NCBI RefSeq assembly: GCF_042652345.1
Contig: NZ_JBHSJJ010000006.1
Coordinates: forward strand, 300,905-364,904
Source: Negadavirga shengliensis
GTDB lineage: Bacteria > Bacteroidota > Bacteroidia > Cytophagales > Cyclobacteriaceae
DNA length: 64,000 nucleotides
Direction: 5' to 3'
The first letter of the stretch is position 1; each line of letters begins with the position of its first letter. Positions 1 through 9,575 of the stretch are shown in pieces. Under the pieces are notes generated by a model that did not search any database, was not told the DNA's origin, and worked only from the letters and a program-made list of their open reading frames with translations. Position numbers and translations under genes: made by a program.

Positions 1-789
1 GATAAAGGAAAGCCAATTAAGTCTGTTGGTACTGTTCAGGATGTGACATTGTTTCAAAATCAAAAAATTCTTCTTAAGGAATACATTAAGAAGGTAGAGC
101 TCAAAAATCAGGAATTAGAAGAATACACTTATGTAGCTGCCCATGACCTTCAGGACCCGGTGAGCAACATCCGGGGCCTTATAGAAGTTGCCATTGATGT
201 GATTCAAAACAATGATTCGAAAAGTACCGATGTCATTAAATATTTAGAACTGGTCAAAAAATCAGGTGAAAGGCTCACCAAACTCATTAGCGGGTTAATG
301 GAAACTGCCCGACTTGGTAAGGGCAATTCATTTACGGAAGTGGATACCAAAAAAACAGTGTCAGAGGTGCTTCAAGATCTCAGATTGAAAATCACCTCAA
401 ACAATGCCAACATAGATTTTTCCAATCTACCTGTTGTACAGGGTAATGAATTCGAATTGCGGCTGCTTTTTCAAAATTTGATTTCGAACGCTATAAAATA
501 CCGCAAAAAAGACACAACCCCCATAATTAAAATAGATTGTCATGACTCCGGGCATGAGTGGCTTTTTTCAGTAGAAGACAATGGCTTGGGGATAGAGGCG
601 AAGCACAAAGACACTTTATTTAAAATGTTCAGGAGACTACATGGATCGGATGAGATTGAAGGAACAGGTATTGGTTTGGCCCAATGCAAGAAAATCGTCA
701 GCCTGCATAAAGGTGAAATCTGGTTTGAATCAAATTTTGGGGAAGGGACAATATTTTATTTTACTTTAAACAAACAGCAATCATGGTGA
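1..789 (+). CDS. PAS-domain sensor histidine kinase, 5' end outside window
   Basis: The frame is open from the first base and reads a PAC-like end of a PAS domain (GKPIKSVGTVQDVT), so the true start lies upstream. Counting from the GTG at 43, the H-box is AAHDLQDPV (His34), the N-box is NLISNAIKY (about 145-153), G1 is DNGLGI and G2 is GTGIGLAQ. All catalytic motifs of a HisKA/HATPase_c kinase are present. The stop overlaps the start of the response regulator by 7 bp, so the two are translationally coupled and are probably cognate partners. The signal sensed cannot be told from the part in view. Confidence 0.9.
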   Translation, partial: DKGKPIKSVGTVQDVTLFQNQKILLKEYIKKVELKNQELEEYTYVAAHDLQDPVSNIRGLIEVAIDVIQNNDSKSTDVIKYLELVKKSGERLTKLISGLMETARLGKGNSFTEVDTKKTVSEVLQDLRLKITSNNANIDFSNLPVVQGNEFELRLLFQNLISNAIKYRKKDTTPIIKIDCHDSGHEWLFSVEDNGLGIEAKHKDTLFKMFRRLHGSDEIEGTGIGLAQCKKIVSLHKGEIWFESNFGEGTIFYFTLNKQQSW

Positions 790-1223
790 ATAAAGTAGAG
801 TTAAGACAAATCATGTTGGTAGACGATAATGATATTGTTAATTTCCTCAGTTTTGAAAATCTCAATAGGATAGGTTTTTCCAAACCGATAGACTGCTTTA
901 AAAATGGGAGAGAAGCCATGGATTTTATACAGTCCATGACTGGACCCCACGATTTGTATGCCTGCGATTGCCCCATACTGATATTCCTGGATATCAATAT
1001 GCCAATAATGAATGGCTGGGAATTTCTTGATGCTTTTAAAGACCTCGATAGGGAAGTCAAATCATTGTTTAGGATCATTGTCCTGACAAGTTCTTTTAAT
1101 CCGGATGATAAGGAAAAAGCCTTAAAATATGAGGAGGTACTGTTTTTCTTGAATAAACCACTCAGTTCAGAAAACTTATCTTTTCTATCCGGTAATACTT
1201 TCGTGGACAACTCTGACCACTGA
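783..1223 (+). CDS. Response regulator, receiver domain only
   Basis: A 146-residue single-domain receiver. The acidic pair is Asp14-Asp15 (MLVDDND), the phosphoacceptor is Asp70 in FLDINMP, the switch Thr is Thr102 (VLTSS) and the conserved Lys is Lys125 (NKP). There is no output domain. It starts inside the last codons of the upstream kinase, which suggests one operon. Such stand-alone receivers often act by protein-protein contact or as phosphorelay intermediates; which applies here cannot be seen. Confidence 0.9.
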   Translation: MVNKVELRQIMLVDDNDIVNFLSFENLNRIGFSKPIDCFKNGREAMDFIQSMTGPHDLYACDCPILIFLDINMPIMNGWEFLDAFKDLDREVKSLFRIIVLTSSFNPDDKEKALKYEEVLFFLNKPLSSENLSFLSGNTFVDNSDH

Positions 1224-1259
1224 TTAGATCAACCTTCCCGAAAAGCGTTTAGGTTTATC

Positions 1260-1447
1260 TTAAACATCGATTGAATTGGGTAACATTTGTGCATATTCAA
1301 GATAAAGCACCACATCTTTGACAGTAAATTTTGCAGTGGTGTATTTTTTTCCAGGTTTATTCCGACCAGTTGGTCATATAAATCTTTGGGATCAGCCAAG
1401 GCCACCTTTTGGTACAGTTTGACGACATTTTTGATTCTATAATCCAT
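1260..1447 (-). pseudogene. Small unknown protein, frameshifted at a 7-A run
   Basis: From the ATG at 1447 the frame reads a plausible start (MDYRIKNVVKLYQKVALADP) and runs to VGINLEK. After a run of seven A (minus strand, about 1344-1350) it turns into unlikely sequence. In the -1 frame the same DNA continues as KYTTAKFTVKDVVLYLEY and stops at 1260, giving a coherent protein of about 62 residues. Either the gene has a one-base deletion or the sequence has a homopolymer error. The unshifted frame (1229-1447, 72 residues) is the alternative. I do not recognise the family. Confidence 0.4.
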
Positions 1448-1588
1448 GTTTTTTTCTTGTGACGGATTTAACCTGGCATGCTACATCTAAAAATTCGGGG
1501 CAATGTAACATGACAGGATATACAACCCTTCCACCTAATCTCCCGGGAGATGAAGGAGGGTCTAGATACTGGGAATCTTAAAATGGGG

Positions 1589-1610
1589 AAGGCGGAGAAC
1601 ACTCCGCCTT
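1589..1610. terminator. Perfect hairpin in the 1448-1980 gap
   Basis: AAGGCGGAG and CTCCGCCTT are separated by a 4-base loop, a perfect 9-bp stem. No T-tract follows, so it is a structure rather than a textbook intrinsic terminator. The rest of 1448-1980 holds no gene that I can support; it is AT-rich towards 1980 and probably contains the promoter of the following lipoprotein gene. Confidence 0.35.
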
Positions 1611-2007
1611 CTGGATAACATAAGACATTAACTTTGCAGGGTAATTCTATGTTATCAGCTAAACCAAACCCTATTTTTAATTACTGAAAGGTTGTCCACC
1701 GGAAAAACTTTCATCTCAATCAAGGGAATTGCTGTCAGTGGTTTGTTGTCATCACCAGGATTTGTTGTAATAAAGGTATCACTTATTGGTTACGTTCTAG
1801 GTGATGCAAATCATCGGATTTCTACAATTTTGTCATGGCACAGCTTCAACCGGGAATAAGAAATCCAAGTTTTTTTGAGTACATGGGAAACAAAATGTCA
1901 TCGCATAGAACAATAGTTAATTGTTATAGTATAAGATTTAAAAATGATAATTTTGAAACATGATTTGAATTGCTAAACCCATGTTTGTCTTAAAAAACTA
2001 CCCCCAC

Positions 2008-2430
2008 ATGAAAAAGCTATTGAGAAGTTTAGTAGGATTGATAATAATCTCCGGTATACTTTCAGGATGTGTTTCGTCAGGAATGCATATGTCTTCTTCT
2101 TTGACCAATGTCCAATTGTCAGAAGCAAATTACCGGATAGTAGCCAGATCTGTCTCGGGAGAGGCCAAGGCCGGATATCTTTTTGGGGCCTCTTTTGGTG
2201 TGGGTATGTATGCCCAGGTGTTTGGGATTGCCCGCATAAGTGGAGATAAAGCTTTATACAAATCGGCCATGGACAATCTGTGGAGCAATTATGAAGCAAA
2301 GTATGGCGAGGTGGAAGGGAAAAACCTGGCTTTGATCAATGTGCGTTATGATATAGAGGCGCTTAACCTGTTCGTCTATACCCAGCCTGTTTTAACCATA
2401 CAGGCCGACGTTATTGAATTTACTAACTAA
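2008..2430 (+). CDS. Small lipoprotein, DUF6567-like
   Basis: The product has a lipoprotein signal peptide (MKKLLRSLVGLIIISGILSGC) with lipobox LSGC, followed by about 120 residues. The start was chosen at the MKK codon at 2008, because an in-frame ATG at 1981 would add nine residues before the signal. The body (SEANYRIVARSVSGEAKAGYLFG) and the C-terminal LALINVRYD resemble Bacteroidota proteins grouped as DUF6567, whose function is unknown. The protein should be anchored to a membrane facing the periplasm. It stands alone, with a hairpin directly after the stop. Confidence 0.7.
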   Translation: MKKLLRSLVGLIIISGILSGCVSSGMHMSSSLTNVQLSEANYRIVARSVSGEAKAGYLFGASFGVGMYAQVFGIARISGDKALYKSAMDNLWSNYEAKYGEVEGKNLALINVRYDIEALNLFVYTQPVLTIQADVIEFTN

Positions 2431-2469
2431 GGATAAAGGTCACCATTTTATTCAGCGGAACCTTTATCC
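2431..2469. terminator. Hairpin between convergent genes
   Basis: GGATAAAGGT (2431-2440) pairs exactly with ACCTTTATCC (2460-2469) across a 19-base loop, directly after the lipoprotein stop and before the convergent gene that ends at 2484. The position fits a bidirectional terminator. Confidence 0.5.
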
Positions 2470-2483
2470 CTTAGCTTTCTCTT

Positions 2484-2912
2484 TTACACACTTTCAGACT
2501 GGATGCCAAGCTGCTGCAAAATGGCAGCCACGTTATAATAGCGGCGGTTTTCCACTACCAGACCGTTTTCATCCAGCTTGACAAAACTGGCCACCTCAAA
2601 CTTCACCTTTTTGCCGGTAGCCGGAAGCGCGCCCGCTGGAGAGTCCAATTGACCATCATTGGTACCGGTCATTTCAAATTCGGCAGCGATCCAACTACCG
2701 CTTGCCAACACGTTGATGACCTCGCCTCTCAGGTCGGGAAAAGCTGTAAAAAATATTTCCATATCTTTTTCAATTTCCTTTCTGCCCTTCAAGGGGTCCG
2801 GATAAAAAGGATCGTGGGCAGTGGCTCCTTCCGCAAATAAACTGGCGAAAGTCCCGGCATCATGTTCATTGATGGCCTTCGTTACTTTTTCAATGAAATC
2901 GTTCTTTTCCAT
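2484..2912 (-). CDS. SnoaL-like ester cyclase family protein (NTF2 fold)
   Basis: 142 residues with the typical SnoaL layout: an N-terminal helix (FIEKVTKAINEHDAGTFA), the core segment HDPFYPDPLKGRKEIEKDM, FFTAFPDLRGEV, and closing strands (FEVASFVKLDENGLVVENRRYY). SnoaL-like proteins are small cytosolic alpha+beta cones. Some are polyketide cyclases, but most in Bacteroidota have no known substrate. The next gene upstream on the same strand is a LuxR/TPR regulator that ends at 3129, which may control it; this is inference from position. Confidence 0.75.
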   Translation of the reverse strand: MEKNDFIEKVTKAINEHDAGTFASLFAEGATAHDPFYPDPLKGRKEIEKDMEIFFTAFPDLRGEVINVLASGSWIAAEFEMTGTNDGQLDSPAGALPATGKKVKFEVASFVKLDENGLVVENRRYYNVAAILQQLGIQSESV

Positions 2913-3128
2913 GATGGTGTATGTTTTGGGTTATCAATTGATTATCAGGGCGAAAAAACCTGCCGGCCGGGCTACAAGGTCATTTCAAAGGTAAGAAATC
3001 AAAAAACGCAGCACATCCGTACCCACACGTAATTTTTACACGTAGAAAAGGGAAAGATGAAGGTCAGGAAGAAAATCCGACCTGCGTGCAGAAAACCCGC
3101 TTGTCAAAATCAGTTGTGTTTCAAAAAA

Positions 3129-4841
3129 TCACTCGCCCAGAAGATGGTTTCGGTGGGCAAAAGCTGTGGTAAAGGCTCTGGCCGCTTTTCCGGAGGCCCC
3201 GATTTTTCCATAAATGTTGGATATGTGCCGTTCTGCGGTTCTTATGCTAATGAACAATTTACGGGCAATCTCCGCATTGTCCCTTCCGGCAGCCATTTCA
3301 CGCAAAATCTCCAACTCTCTGTGGGTAAGGGTCTCCGGTAAATTTTTTTCCAATTGACGGGGCTGTGCGGATTTGATTTTATTGAGGACAACACGGGCGC
3401 GTTGTTTTTCAATCACAGCCCCGAGCGATTCGAATATCCCCAAGGCCAAATGAACCTCTGCGAGCGCGTTGCTTTTCTGTCCCTGCAAATACATGGCTTG
3501 TGCAAGACCGGTTCTGGCGCGGGCGGCTTCAAAAGGATTCTTGTTCTGTTCAAAAAGCTCTAAGGCCAACTCGAAACTTTTATAAGCAAAAGCGTAATCA
3601 CCCTGAGCAATGGCCACTGTTCCTTCCACATAAGCGGCTGTTGCCAACAAAGGCTCCGTCCCCACCGTGTCCGCAATTTTGCGCAACGCTGCCGCCGATT
3701 CGGTGGCCTTGAGGATTTTACCCAAGGCGATCATGATCAATACATGCAGTTCGAGTGCCGGTGGCAAAGCCAGGCGGCATGATTCAGGAGTATTTCTAAG
3801 ATAACGTTCCGACAGCATGCCGGCCGTCTCAAAATCACCAAGGTCATAAGCAAGGGCGGATTTGGCTAACAAAAGCCTGTTGGCACCCAATATCCTAAAA
3901 GGTCTGGCACCGGCCTGCTTGATCAATTCGGTGGCTTCCGCCATTTTACCTCTCTTCCTGTACAGATCGGCTCTGAGCAAGATTCCCTCAGCAGCATGCG
4001 CGGGACGGCTTGATATTAGTTTTTCAGAATAAGTTTCCAAAAGAGCTTCTGCTTCGTCCCAATCCCCTTGCCATATCAATATGCCTGAGTAGTGTATTTG
4101 ACACTGGGAAAACATCAAGGGGTATTTACCGCTTCCGGCGGCTTTATTCACGTGAAAACACCATTGTACCGCCCGGCCATAATCCCTTACCCGCTCGCAG
4201 GCGCTGATCAGATAGCAGCAAACCGTAATAGCAATATCAAGATCACCGATCTCTCCGGCAAGAGCAGCGGTGGCTGTCTCATCCAGTCTTTGCATGCCTT
4301 CCTTCACATGTCCCTGACAGACCAAAGCCAGCCCCTCTGTTGCCAAACCCATCATCAGAAAATCGAATTCGTTAAGCTGTCTGGCCAACTCCACGATCTC
4401 AGTACCCAAACGGAAGCTTTTTTCGGGATCATGATGGACCTCGACAGCCACATAACCGTCAAATATTTTGACCATCGCATGTTCCACACCGGGGGCCAGG
4501 TCTTCCAAAAGCCGATGCGCCCTTCTGCTCCATCCATTGGCGATGACGAATTCTCCCTGGAAAGAAAAATAATCAAAAGCCAAGGCTATGGCCACACGGG
4601 CTGCACTTTTGTTATCGCCCAGTTCCCGGTATAACCGGTAAGCTTTTTCCCGGCATGAAAAAGTAGTGGCTGCATCATCCAGCCACCAGGAAGCGAGCCC
4701 GAGATATTCCAGGCATTCCGGCGTCTCCTCAATCCGGACGGCGGCACTGAAATATTCCTTCGCTTTTTCCCAGTCATTTGTCGCAAGCGCTTCCTGACCG
4801 GATTGCATGCTTTGTTGTGCGGGATAAATGGGTCTGGACAT
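3129..4841 (-). CDS. LuxR-family transcriptional regulator with TPR-like sensor region
   Basis: The long N-terminal region is helical repeat sequence (repeated A-L-A-Y-D-L-G-D-F-E, FELALELFEQ and similar), as in TPR-containing MalT-like regulators, but without a MalT P-loop ATPase. The last 70 residues are a LuxR HTH: LTHRELEILREMAAGRDNAEIARKLFIS followed by RTAERHISNIYGKIGA. The start at 4841 (MSRPIYPAQQ) is preferred over the upstream ATG at 4916, whose extra 25 residues look non-coding. It probably regulates the adjacent SnoaL-like gene; the signal is unknown. The gap to the next gene, about 380 bp, holds only the terminator listed below. Confidence 0.8.
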   Translation of the reverse strand: MSRPIYPAQQSMQSGQEALATNDWEKAKEYFSAAVRIEETPECLEYLGLASWWLDDAATTFSCREKAYRLYRELGDNKSAARVAIALAFDYFSFQGEFVIANGWSRRAHRLLEDLAPGVEHAMVKIFDGYVAVEVHHDPEKSFRLGTEIVELARQLNEFDFLMMGLATEGLALVCQGHVKEGMQRLDETATAALAGEIGDLDIAITVCCYLISACERVRDYGRAVQWCFHVNKAAGSGKYPLMFSQCQIHYSGILIWQGDWDEAEALLETYSEKLISSRPAHAAEGILLRADLYRKRGKMAEATELIKQAGARPFRILGANRLLLAKSALAYDLGDFETAGMLSERYLRNTPESCRLALPPALELHVLIMIALGKILKATESAAALRKIADTVGTEPLLATAAYVEGTVAIAQGDYAFAYKSFELALELFEQNKNPFEAARARTGLAQAMYLQGQKSNALAEVHLALGIFESLGAVIEKQRARVVLNKIKSAQPRQLEKNLPETLTHRELEILREMAAGRDNAEIARKLFISIRTAERHISNIYGKIGASGKAARAFTTAFAHRNHLLGE

Positions 4842-5118
4842 AGGGATAATGGTTTGGTTCCCGGGGCCCGGTAGAAATATATTTCCTAAGTTAAAAAATC
4901 GGCTGCAATTATTCATATAAGCAGTACACGGATTATATGTTTTACCGTCTTTATGAACGTCTTCAGAAACAACAATTTTAAAAAAACCGGTCTATCCCAG
5001 CTTACCCTCTAGTCAATGGGTAAAAATCTGCCCGTGTTGATTAATGGATAAAAAATCGGAAATTGGAAGATTTATTTGATAGGCCCCTCTTTATCCTTGG
5101 GTTTCCGCAGAAAGACAA

Positions 5119-5149
5119 AAACCCTCCTTAATCAAGCCAAGGAGGGTTT
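5119..5149 (-). terminator. Intrinsic terminator of the oxidoreductase gene
   Basis: AAACCCTCCTT (5119-5129) and AAGGAGGGTTT (5139-5149) form an 11-bp stem with a 9-base loop. Read on the minus strand, the stem is followed by TTTTGTCTTT, a good T-rich tail. It lies 75 bp after the stop of the minus-strand oxidoreductase. Confidence 0.75.
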
Positions 5150-5223
5150 CTGAAATCAACCATTCAAACATGAAGCAAAGCTTTCCGTTTTTTATCGTGG
5201 ATTACCAGTTAAAAGGACGAAGT

Positions 5224-6690
5224 TTATACCTCCCAGCCTTTCCGGTATTCCCTCCCCACAAATTGGTTGGCTTCTTCGAGGTTGGTAATGCGCATGTTTT
5301 CGCCATCCCATAGCAGCTTTTTCCTCCCATAGTATTCCGCTTGTCCTTTGGCATTTTCCCTTCTCAGCATATAACTTCTTATGGCGAGGTTGCCCATGAG
5401 GACGGTTTCGGTCATCGGTCCGGCATAGTCAAAAGAAGAGGTCAGGGCTTTGTGCTCGGGACTGTTGAATCCTGCTTTGCAGGCGTCGACCCATTTGCGC
5501 TGGTGGCCGTACTCGGGTTCGTCGTTCTCTTCTTTTTCAGGGCCAAATTCCGTGGTGCCGTCATTGAGATAAAGTTTGGGCATCAGCGGGGAGCTGTCGT
5601 TGATATTGGTGGAGATGATGCCCTTTTCACCTATGATCAGTACCCCATTGGCGCTGTTTGCCCCTCCGATATCATGATCGGCCGGAATAATATCCGGATG
5701 GGAAGGCCTGATGCCTCCGTCACTCCAGGTCATTTCGATGGGTGATTTGCTTTTTTCGGTCGCTTCAAAATGCAGCGTGATGAAAGAAGAGGCAGGACAA
5801 CCTTTGGGATGGTATTCCGGTGTCCACATTTTGGTGTAAATGGCCGCTACGCTGCATTCCGCATCGGTTGGATAATGAAGTCCCAAAGTACGGAAAGGAA
5901 TATCCACCAAGTGGCAACCCACATCCCCCAGTGCGCCGGTGCCATAATCCCACCAGCCTCTCCAGTTGAAGGGATGCAGGTTGGGTGTATAAGGAATGTT
6001 CTCCGCAGGCCCTAACCAAAGATCCCATTTCAAATCATCCGGTTTTTCGCCTTCGTTGGGTTGGGGGAATTCAATTCCCTGGGGCCATACGGGACGGTTG
6101 GTCCATATTTGTACTTTGGAGATTTTTCCGAGTTTATCGGAGTCTACCCATTTTTGGACCATATCCAGAAGGGGATTTGATCCGCCTTGATTACCCATTT
6201 GGCTGACGATTTTGTTGGACCTGGCCATTTCGGTCAGCATTCGTGCTTCCCGGATGTTATGGGTCATCGGCTTCTGGACGTACACGTGGACGCCTCTTTC
6301 CATGGCGTATTTTGCCGCAGGCCCATGGACGTGGTCCGGGGTGGAAATGGTAACGGCATCGATATCCTTCTCCTTATCCAGCATCTCCCGGTAGTCATGG
6401 TATAACTTGGCCTTGGGAAAATTTTCCACTGACCGGGAGGCGGAGCCTGAAAAATCCACGTCACAAAGAGCAACCACCCTTTCACGGCCGTTGACAGACG
6501 CATTTCTGATATCACTCGCCCCTTTGCCTCCGGCTCCGATCGCCGCGAGGTTTAACTGATCACTTGGTGCGGTGTAACCAGGCCCCCCCAGTACATGCCG
6601 GGGAACGATAAAAATGGAGGATGCGATGGCAGCGTTCTTTAGAAAATTTCTGCGTGAGTTTTCTAAAGATTTTTTATTTGGTTTTTTCAT
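5224..6690 (-). CDS. Tat-exported Gfo/Idh/MocA family oxidoreductase
   Basis: 488 residues. The N-terminus carries a twin-arginine signal (SRRNFLKNAAIASSIFIVP), so the protein is probably exported folded with its cofactor. A Rossmann motif follows (LAAIGAGGKG, residues 48-57), then VVALCDVD, the STPDHVHGP loop and YVQKPMTHN. The last holds the conserved Lys; the usual EKP is QKP here, as in the other Tat-type member at 46360. The C-terminal part is the GFO_IDH_MocA substrate domain. Members with Tat signals are common in Bacteroidota and act on sugars or sugar derivatives; the substrate cannot be inferred. It is monocistronic, with a terminator at 5119-5149. Confidence 0.9.
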   Translation of the reverse strand: MKKPNKKSLENSRRNFLKNAAIASSIFIVPRHVLGGPGYTAPSDQLNLAAIGAGGKGASDIRNASVNGRERVVALCDVDFSGSASRSVENFPKAKLYHDYREMLDKEKDIDAVTISTPDHVHGPAAKYAMERGVHVYVQKPMTHNIREARMLTEMARSNKIVSQMGNQGGSNPLLDMVQKWVDSDKLGKISKVQIWTNRPVWPQGIEFPQPNEGEKPDDLKWDLWLGPAENIPYTPNLHPFNWRGWWDYGTGALGDVGCHLVDIPFRTLGLHYPTDAECSVAAIYTKMWTPEYHPKGCPASSFITLHFEATEKSKSPIEMTWSDGGIRPSHPDIIPADHDIGGANSANGVLIIGEKGIISTNINDSSPLMPKLYLNDGTTEFGPEKEENDEPEYGHQRKWVDACKAGFNSPEHKALTSSFDYAGPMTETVLMGNLAIRSYMLRRENAKGQAEYYGRKKLLWDGENMRITNLEEANQFVGREYRKGWEV

Positions 6691-7162
6691 GGGTATTATT
6701 TAATTGAATTTTTTTCCACTTTAAATTACATCATTAATTCTTTTATTTCCCAAGCAAAGGATTGAAAAGATAAACATATCCATGATGGATGGTCCATTAC
6801 CGCGTTGAGTCCGCCCCTTGGTAGATGGAGCGTAAATGAACGGTGATGTCATCATCTTTTTTACGATCCATAGCGGGATCTATATTCATACGGTAAAACG
6901 GTTGAAAGTACTACTCCACAAATGTGGCAGTGGCTTTTCATTTATAGTGGAAAGTAAGCGCCAAGTGCATACATCAGCTGACGGGTGGTTGCTGGAAATT
7001 CGCAGGCAGTGCAGGCCCTCTGGACAGTGGAACGCCCATACCCAGTTGGCAGGTAAACCATTTTTGGCTTCTGTAAACGAAGTTTGGTCCCAAAGCATTC
7101 TGGGAAAACCTTTCTCCGATTCCCTGGTGCCAGTACTGAAAGGAGAGGAATTTTAACGTCAC
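6691..7162. other. No gene recognised
   Basis: This gap of about 470 bp contains only overlapping reading frames on both strands whose proteins look random. The part next to 6690 is AT-rich and probably holds the promoter of the oxidoreductase. No repeat, hairpin or RNA gene was evident. Confidence 0.5.
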
Positions 7163-7753
7163 TTAACTGTAATTTTTTAAAACCCTGTTTTTGTCCAGGT
7201 CAATTTTCATTTTTGTTGCTATGCGTTCTACTTGTTTTATGTGTCTGATATTGTGATTGATGATGAATCTAAAGGTATCACCCAGTTTTAATTTCAGCCA
7301 TTTCGCGATGGAAATCCCTATTTTAACCTTATTCAAACTGACTTTCCGGGAGCGGTCAAGCAGGTTGATCAGCTGCAGCTGCTGGTCTATAAACGTGTCA
7401 ATTACAGACCGGTCCAAACGGCTGTTCAGGGGGTTTTTGTCTTTAAAAGTTTTCATCTTATTCAATTTCTCTTTTGGGAGCATGCTGTTGGCAAAATAAT
7501 TCCCGAGGACACCGCTTTTGAAGTGGCTTTCCCCTTTGGTTTTCGTACGCGATAGGGCGTCGGTGATTTCGGGGAGATAATAGTTTCCGTACAGGTTGAG
7601 GTGTTCAATACATTCCAGGATACTCCAACTTTCCGGGTTTTCTCTCCAGTTCAGCTCTTTATCGGATTTACTTTTGAGGGATGTCGCAAAATTCAAATGT
7701 TGCCGGGTCTGCTCGATCAAACTTAAAATGAGGTTTTCAGATTCAGTTTTCAT
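7163..7753 (-). CDS. DinB-family protein
   Basis: 196 residues of a four-helix DinB/YfiT-like fold. The metal-ligand pattern is visible: His51 in CIEHLNLYG, then His167 and His171 in INHNIRHIKQVERI. DinB-like proteins bind a divalent metal; in Bacillus-type bacteria some are thiol (bacillithiol) transferases, and many Bacteroidota members are uncharacterised. The neighbour upstream on the same strand, a Crp-like regulator 70 bp away, may control it. Confidence 0.75.
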   Translation of the reverse strand: MKTESENLILSLIEQTRQHLNFATSLKSKSDKELNWRENPESWSILECIEHLNLYGNYYLPEITDALSRTKTKGESHFKSGVLGNYFANSMLPKEKLNKMKTFKDKNPLNSRLDRSVIDTFIDQQLQLINLLDRSRKVSLNKVKIGISIAKWLKLKLGDTFRFIINHNIRHIKQVERIATKMKIDLDKNRVLKNYS

Positions 7754-7822
7754 GGGGATAGCGTTTTGTTTATTTTTTTATATAAAAGTCCATCATCGGG
7801 ACCACAAAAACCTTGATCGAAG

Positions 7823-8332
7823 TCAAGACTTTTTTAAGCGGGAGAGGGTTTCCGGGCTCATTCTCAAATAATTGGCAATGTGTCTGTTGGGGATCTCCTG
7901 AAACAACTGGGGGCTTCTGCGGAGTACCCGCAGATACCTTTCCTTTGGCGAGGAGGTCAATATATCCTTCTCCCTTTCCATCTGTTGCAATACCAGGTCC
8001 TCTAAAATTTCACGCCACAGCCGTTTGTTGTTTTCATCCTGGTCAAGGAATTCCATGAACCGTTTCTTTGTGATGACTTTTAATACGGTCTTTTTGATGG
8101 CCTGAATGTAAAAGTCCGAGGGCTGCTCGGTCAAAAACGAATCCAGGGAAACGATAAGGTTATCCCTGTATCCAAAACGGATGATATGTTCTTCAAAGTC
8201 ATCCAGCACATACACCCTTAAACTTCCACTGACCACGTAGTAAATGTTGGTGTCCACGCTGCCTTTGACCTTCAAAAAATCATTTCTGCCGACGGTCAAT
8301 GTTTTTTCGTACAAATCGGTTACCGGTATCAT
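7823..8332 (-). CDS. Crp/Fnr-family transcriptional regulator
   Basis: 169 residues. The first 110 form a cyclic-nucleotide-binding-like beta barrel (VSGSLRVYVLDDFEEHIIRFGY, DSFLTEQPSDFYIQAIKKTVL). The C-terminal region ends in an HTH (ERYLRVLRRSPQLFQEIPNRHIANYLRMSPETLSRL). This is the short Bacteroidota Crp type, without recognisable Fe-S cysteines or a clear cAMP pocket. It lies just upstream of the DinB-like gene on the same strand. Confidence 0.8.
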   Translation of the reverse strand: MIPVTDLYEKTLTVGRNDFLKVKGSVDTNIYYVVSGSLRVYVLDDFEEHIIRFGYRDNLIVSLDSFLTEQPSDFYIQAIKKTVLKVITKKRFMEFLDQDENNKRLWREILEDLVLQQMEREKDILTSSPKERYLRVLRRSPQLFQEIPNRHIANYLRMSPETLSRLKKS

Positions 8333-9215
8333 GTATGTCCATTGGGTTTTTGATTTGAAGTTTACCTTTTTTGCGGAAAAAACAGGTGTTTTGCTGATTT
8401 TTTTTGCTTTTCACGGTATTCCGGGCCTGGGTTTGTTTTCACCGGTGCGGTAGCAGGCAAGGTTATTAAGTTAAGCCAGCGTTTATCCGTAAGTCCTTCC
8501 AGGGGCTGGTACAAGCTCAAAGGGGAAGCCCACCAGATTTTCATGTACTGATGTGACCATTGGTGACTCCGGCACGGTAGGTACTTAAAAAAAAACGCCA
8601 AATCCCTCGTTTCGTCTTGGCTATTTTTATAACTTATGCTTTCGGTTTGCGGGATACTTTTCCGCCCCGGGTTTGATAGGTGGAACTTTGGTGTATTCTG
8701 CTTGTGCCGACTGTCCAATAGAAGAAATGGGAGTGGAAAAGTTTTCCAGTCGAAAATGTCTGTTGGATATCACGGATTTTGTTCGATAGGAATGGGCACA
8801 GTGGGAAATTCGATTGACTTGCATTCAATGAAACAATAGTAAGAAAAGAAAAGGTATGCACAAGATGCAATCAACAATTTTGGCTAGTGTTATGTCAAGT
8901 ATGAAATCTCGGATTTCGGATCACTCCCATTAGTTTCGTAAGATGTCCATGCCTGCCTGATGGCAGTCAGGGATTGCACAGCCTGCCCCGGACCCGGTCA
9001 ACGGGATTCGGGGATTAGCACGAAAAGGAGAATATCTAATTGAAAAGCTGTTTCAATTACATTGTTCTTTCCATAAAATTAGTGCCAATTAGTGTAATTA
9101 GTGGACAAAAAATCGTCGAGATTTCCGTCAATTTAAACTTGACATGACACTTCTATGGACCATATGAATAGCGGGATGGGAAGAAGCTTATAATTTCAAA
9201 CAAACACGACAGTCA
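8333..9215. other. Long gap without a supported gene
   Basis: About 880 bp. Several frames longer than 60 codons cross it on both strands, but none has coding character or a known motif. The part around 8940-8990 contains a small imperfect inverted repeat (GCCTGCCTGATGGCAG). The stretch 9070-9110 contains ATTAGTGCCAATTAGTG-type direct repeats. I see no RNA gene. Confidence 0.4.
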
Positions 9216-9575
9216 ATGAAAACAACACCTGAACACGATGAACGAATAGCAAAAATGACTTTTGCCTCGGTATATCCACACTATGTCACAAAAGTGGAGG
9301 GGAAAGGCAGGACAAAAGAAGAACTGCATCAGGTCATAAAGTGGCTGACCGGCTTCGATGACAGGAAACTACAGGAACTTATTGATGAGAAGGCGACGTT
9401 TGAAACATTCTTTAAAAAAGCAAAACTGAACGCCAGGGCGCATTTGATAACAGGAGTGATCTGTGGCTACCGGATAGAGGAAATCGAAAATCCCCTGACC
9501 AGACAGGCGAGGTATTTGGACAAATTGGTGGACGAGTTGGCCAAGGGACGTAAGATGGAAAAGATTCTTCGGTAG
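9216..9575 (+). CDS. DUF2200 domain-containing protein
   Basis: 119 residues that match the DUF2200 family along the whole length: KTTPEHDERIAKMTFASVYP, then TKEELHQVIKWLTGFDD, the TFETFFKKAK block, LITGVICGYRIEEIENP and the C-terminal DKLVDELAKGRKMEKILR. The family is highly conserved and cytosolic, with no assigned function. The length is standard and the start is the only reasonable one. Confidence 0.9.
   Translation: MKTTPEHDERIAKMTFASVYPHYVTKVEGKGRTKEELHQVIKWLTGFDDRKLQELIDEKATFETFFKKAKLNARAHLITGVICGYRIEEIENPLTRQARYLDKLVDELAKGRKMEKILR

Noticed and set aside
6836..7156. 106-codon plus-strand frame in the 6691-7162 gap
   Set aside because: It overlaps frames of similar length on the minus strand, has no motif and no coding composition.
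8362..8870. Several minus-strand frames of 65-118 codons
   Set aside because: They overlap one another in different frames, have random composition and no recognisable domain.
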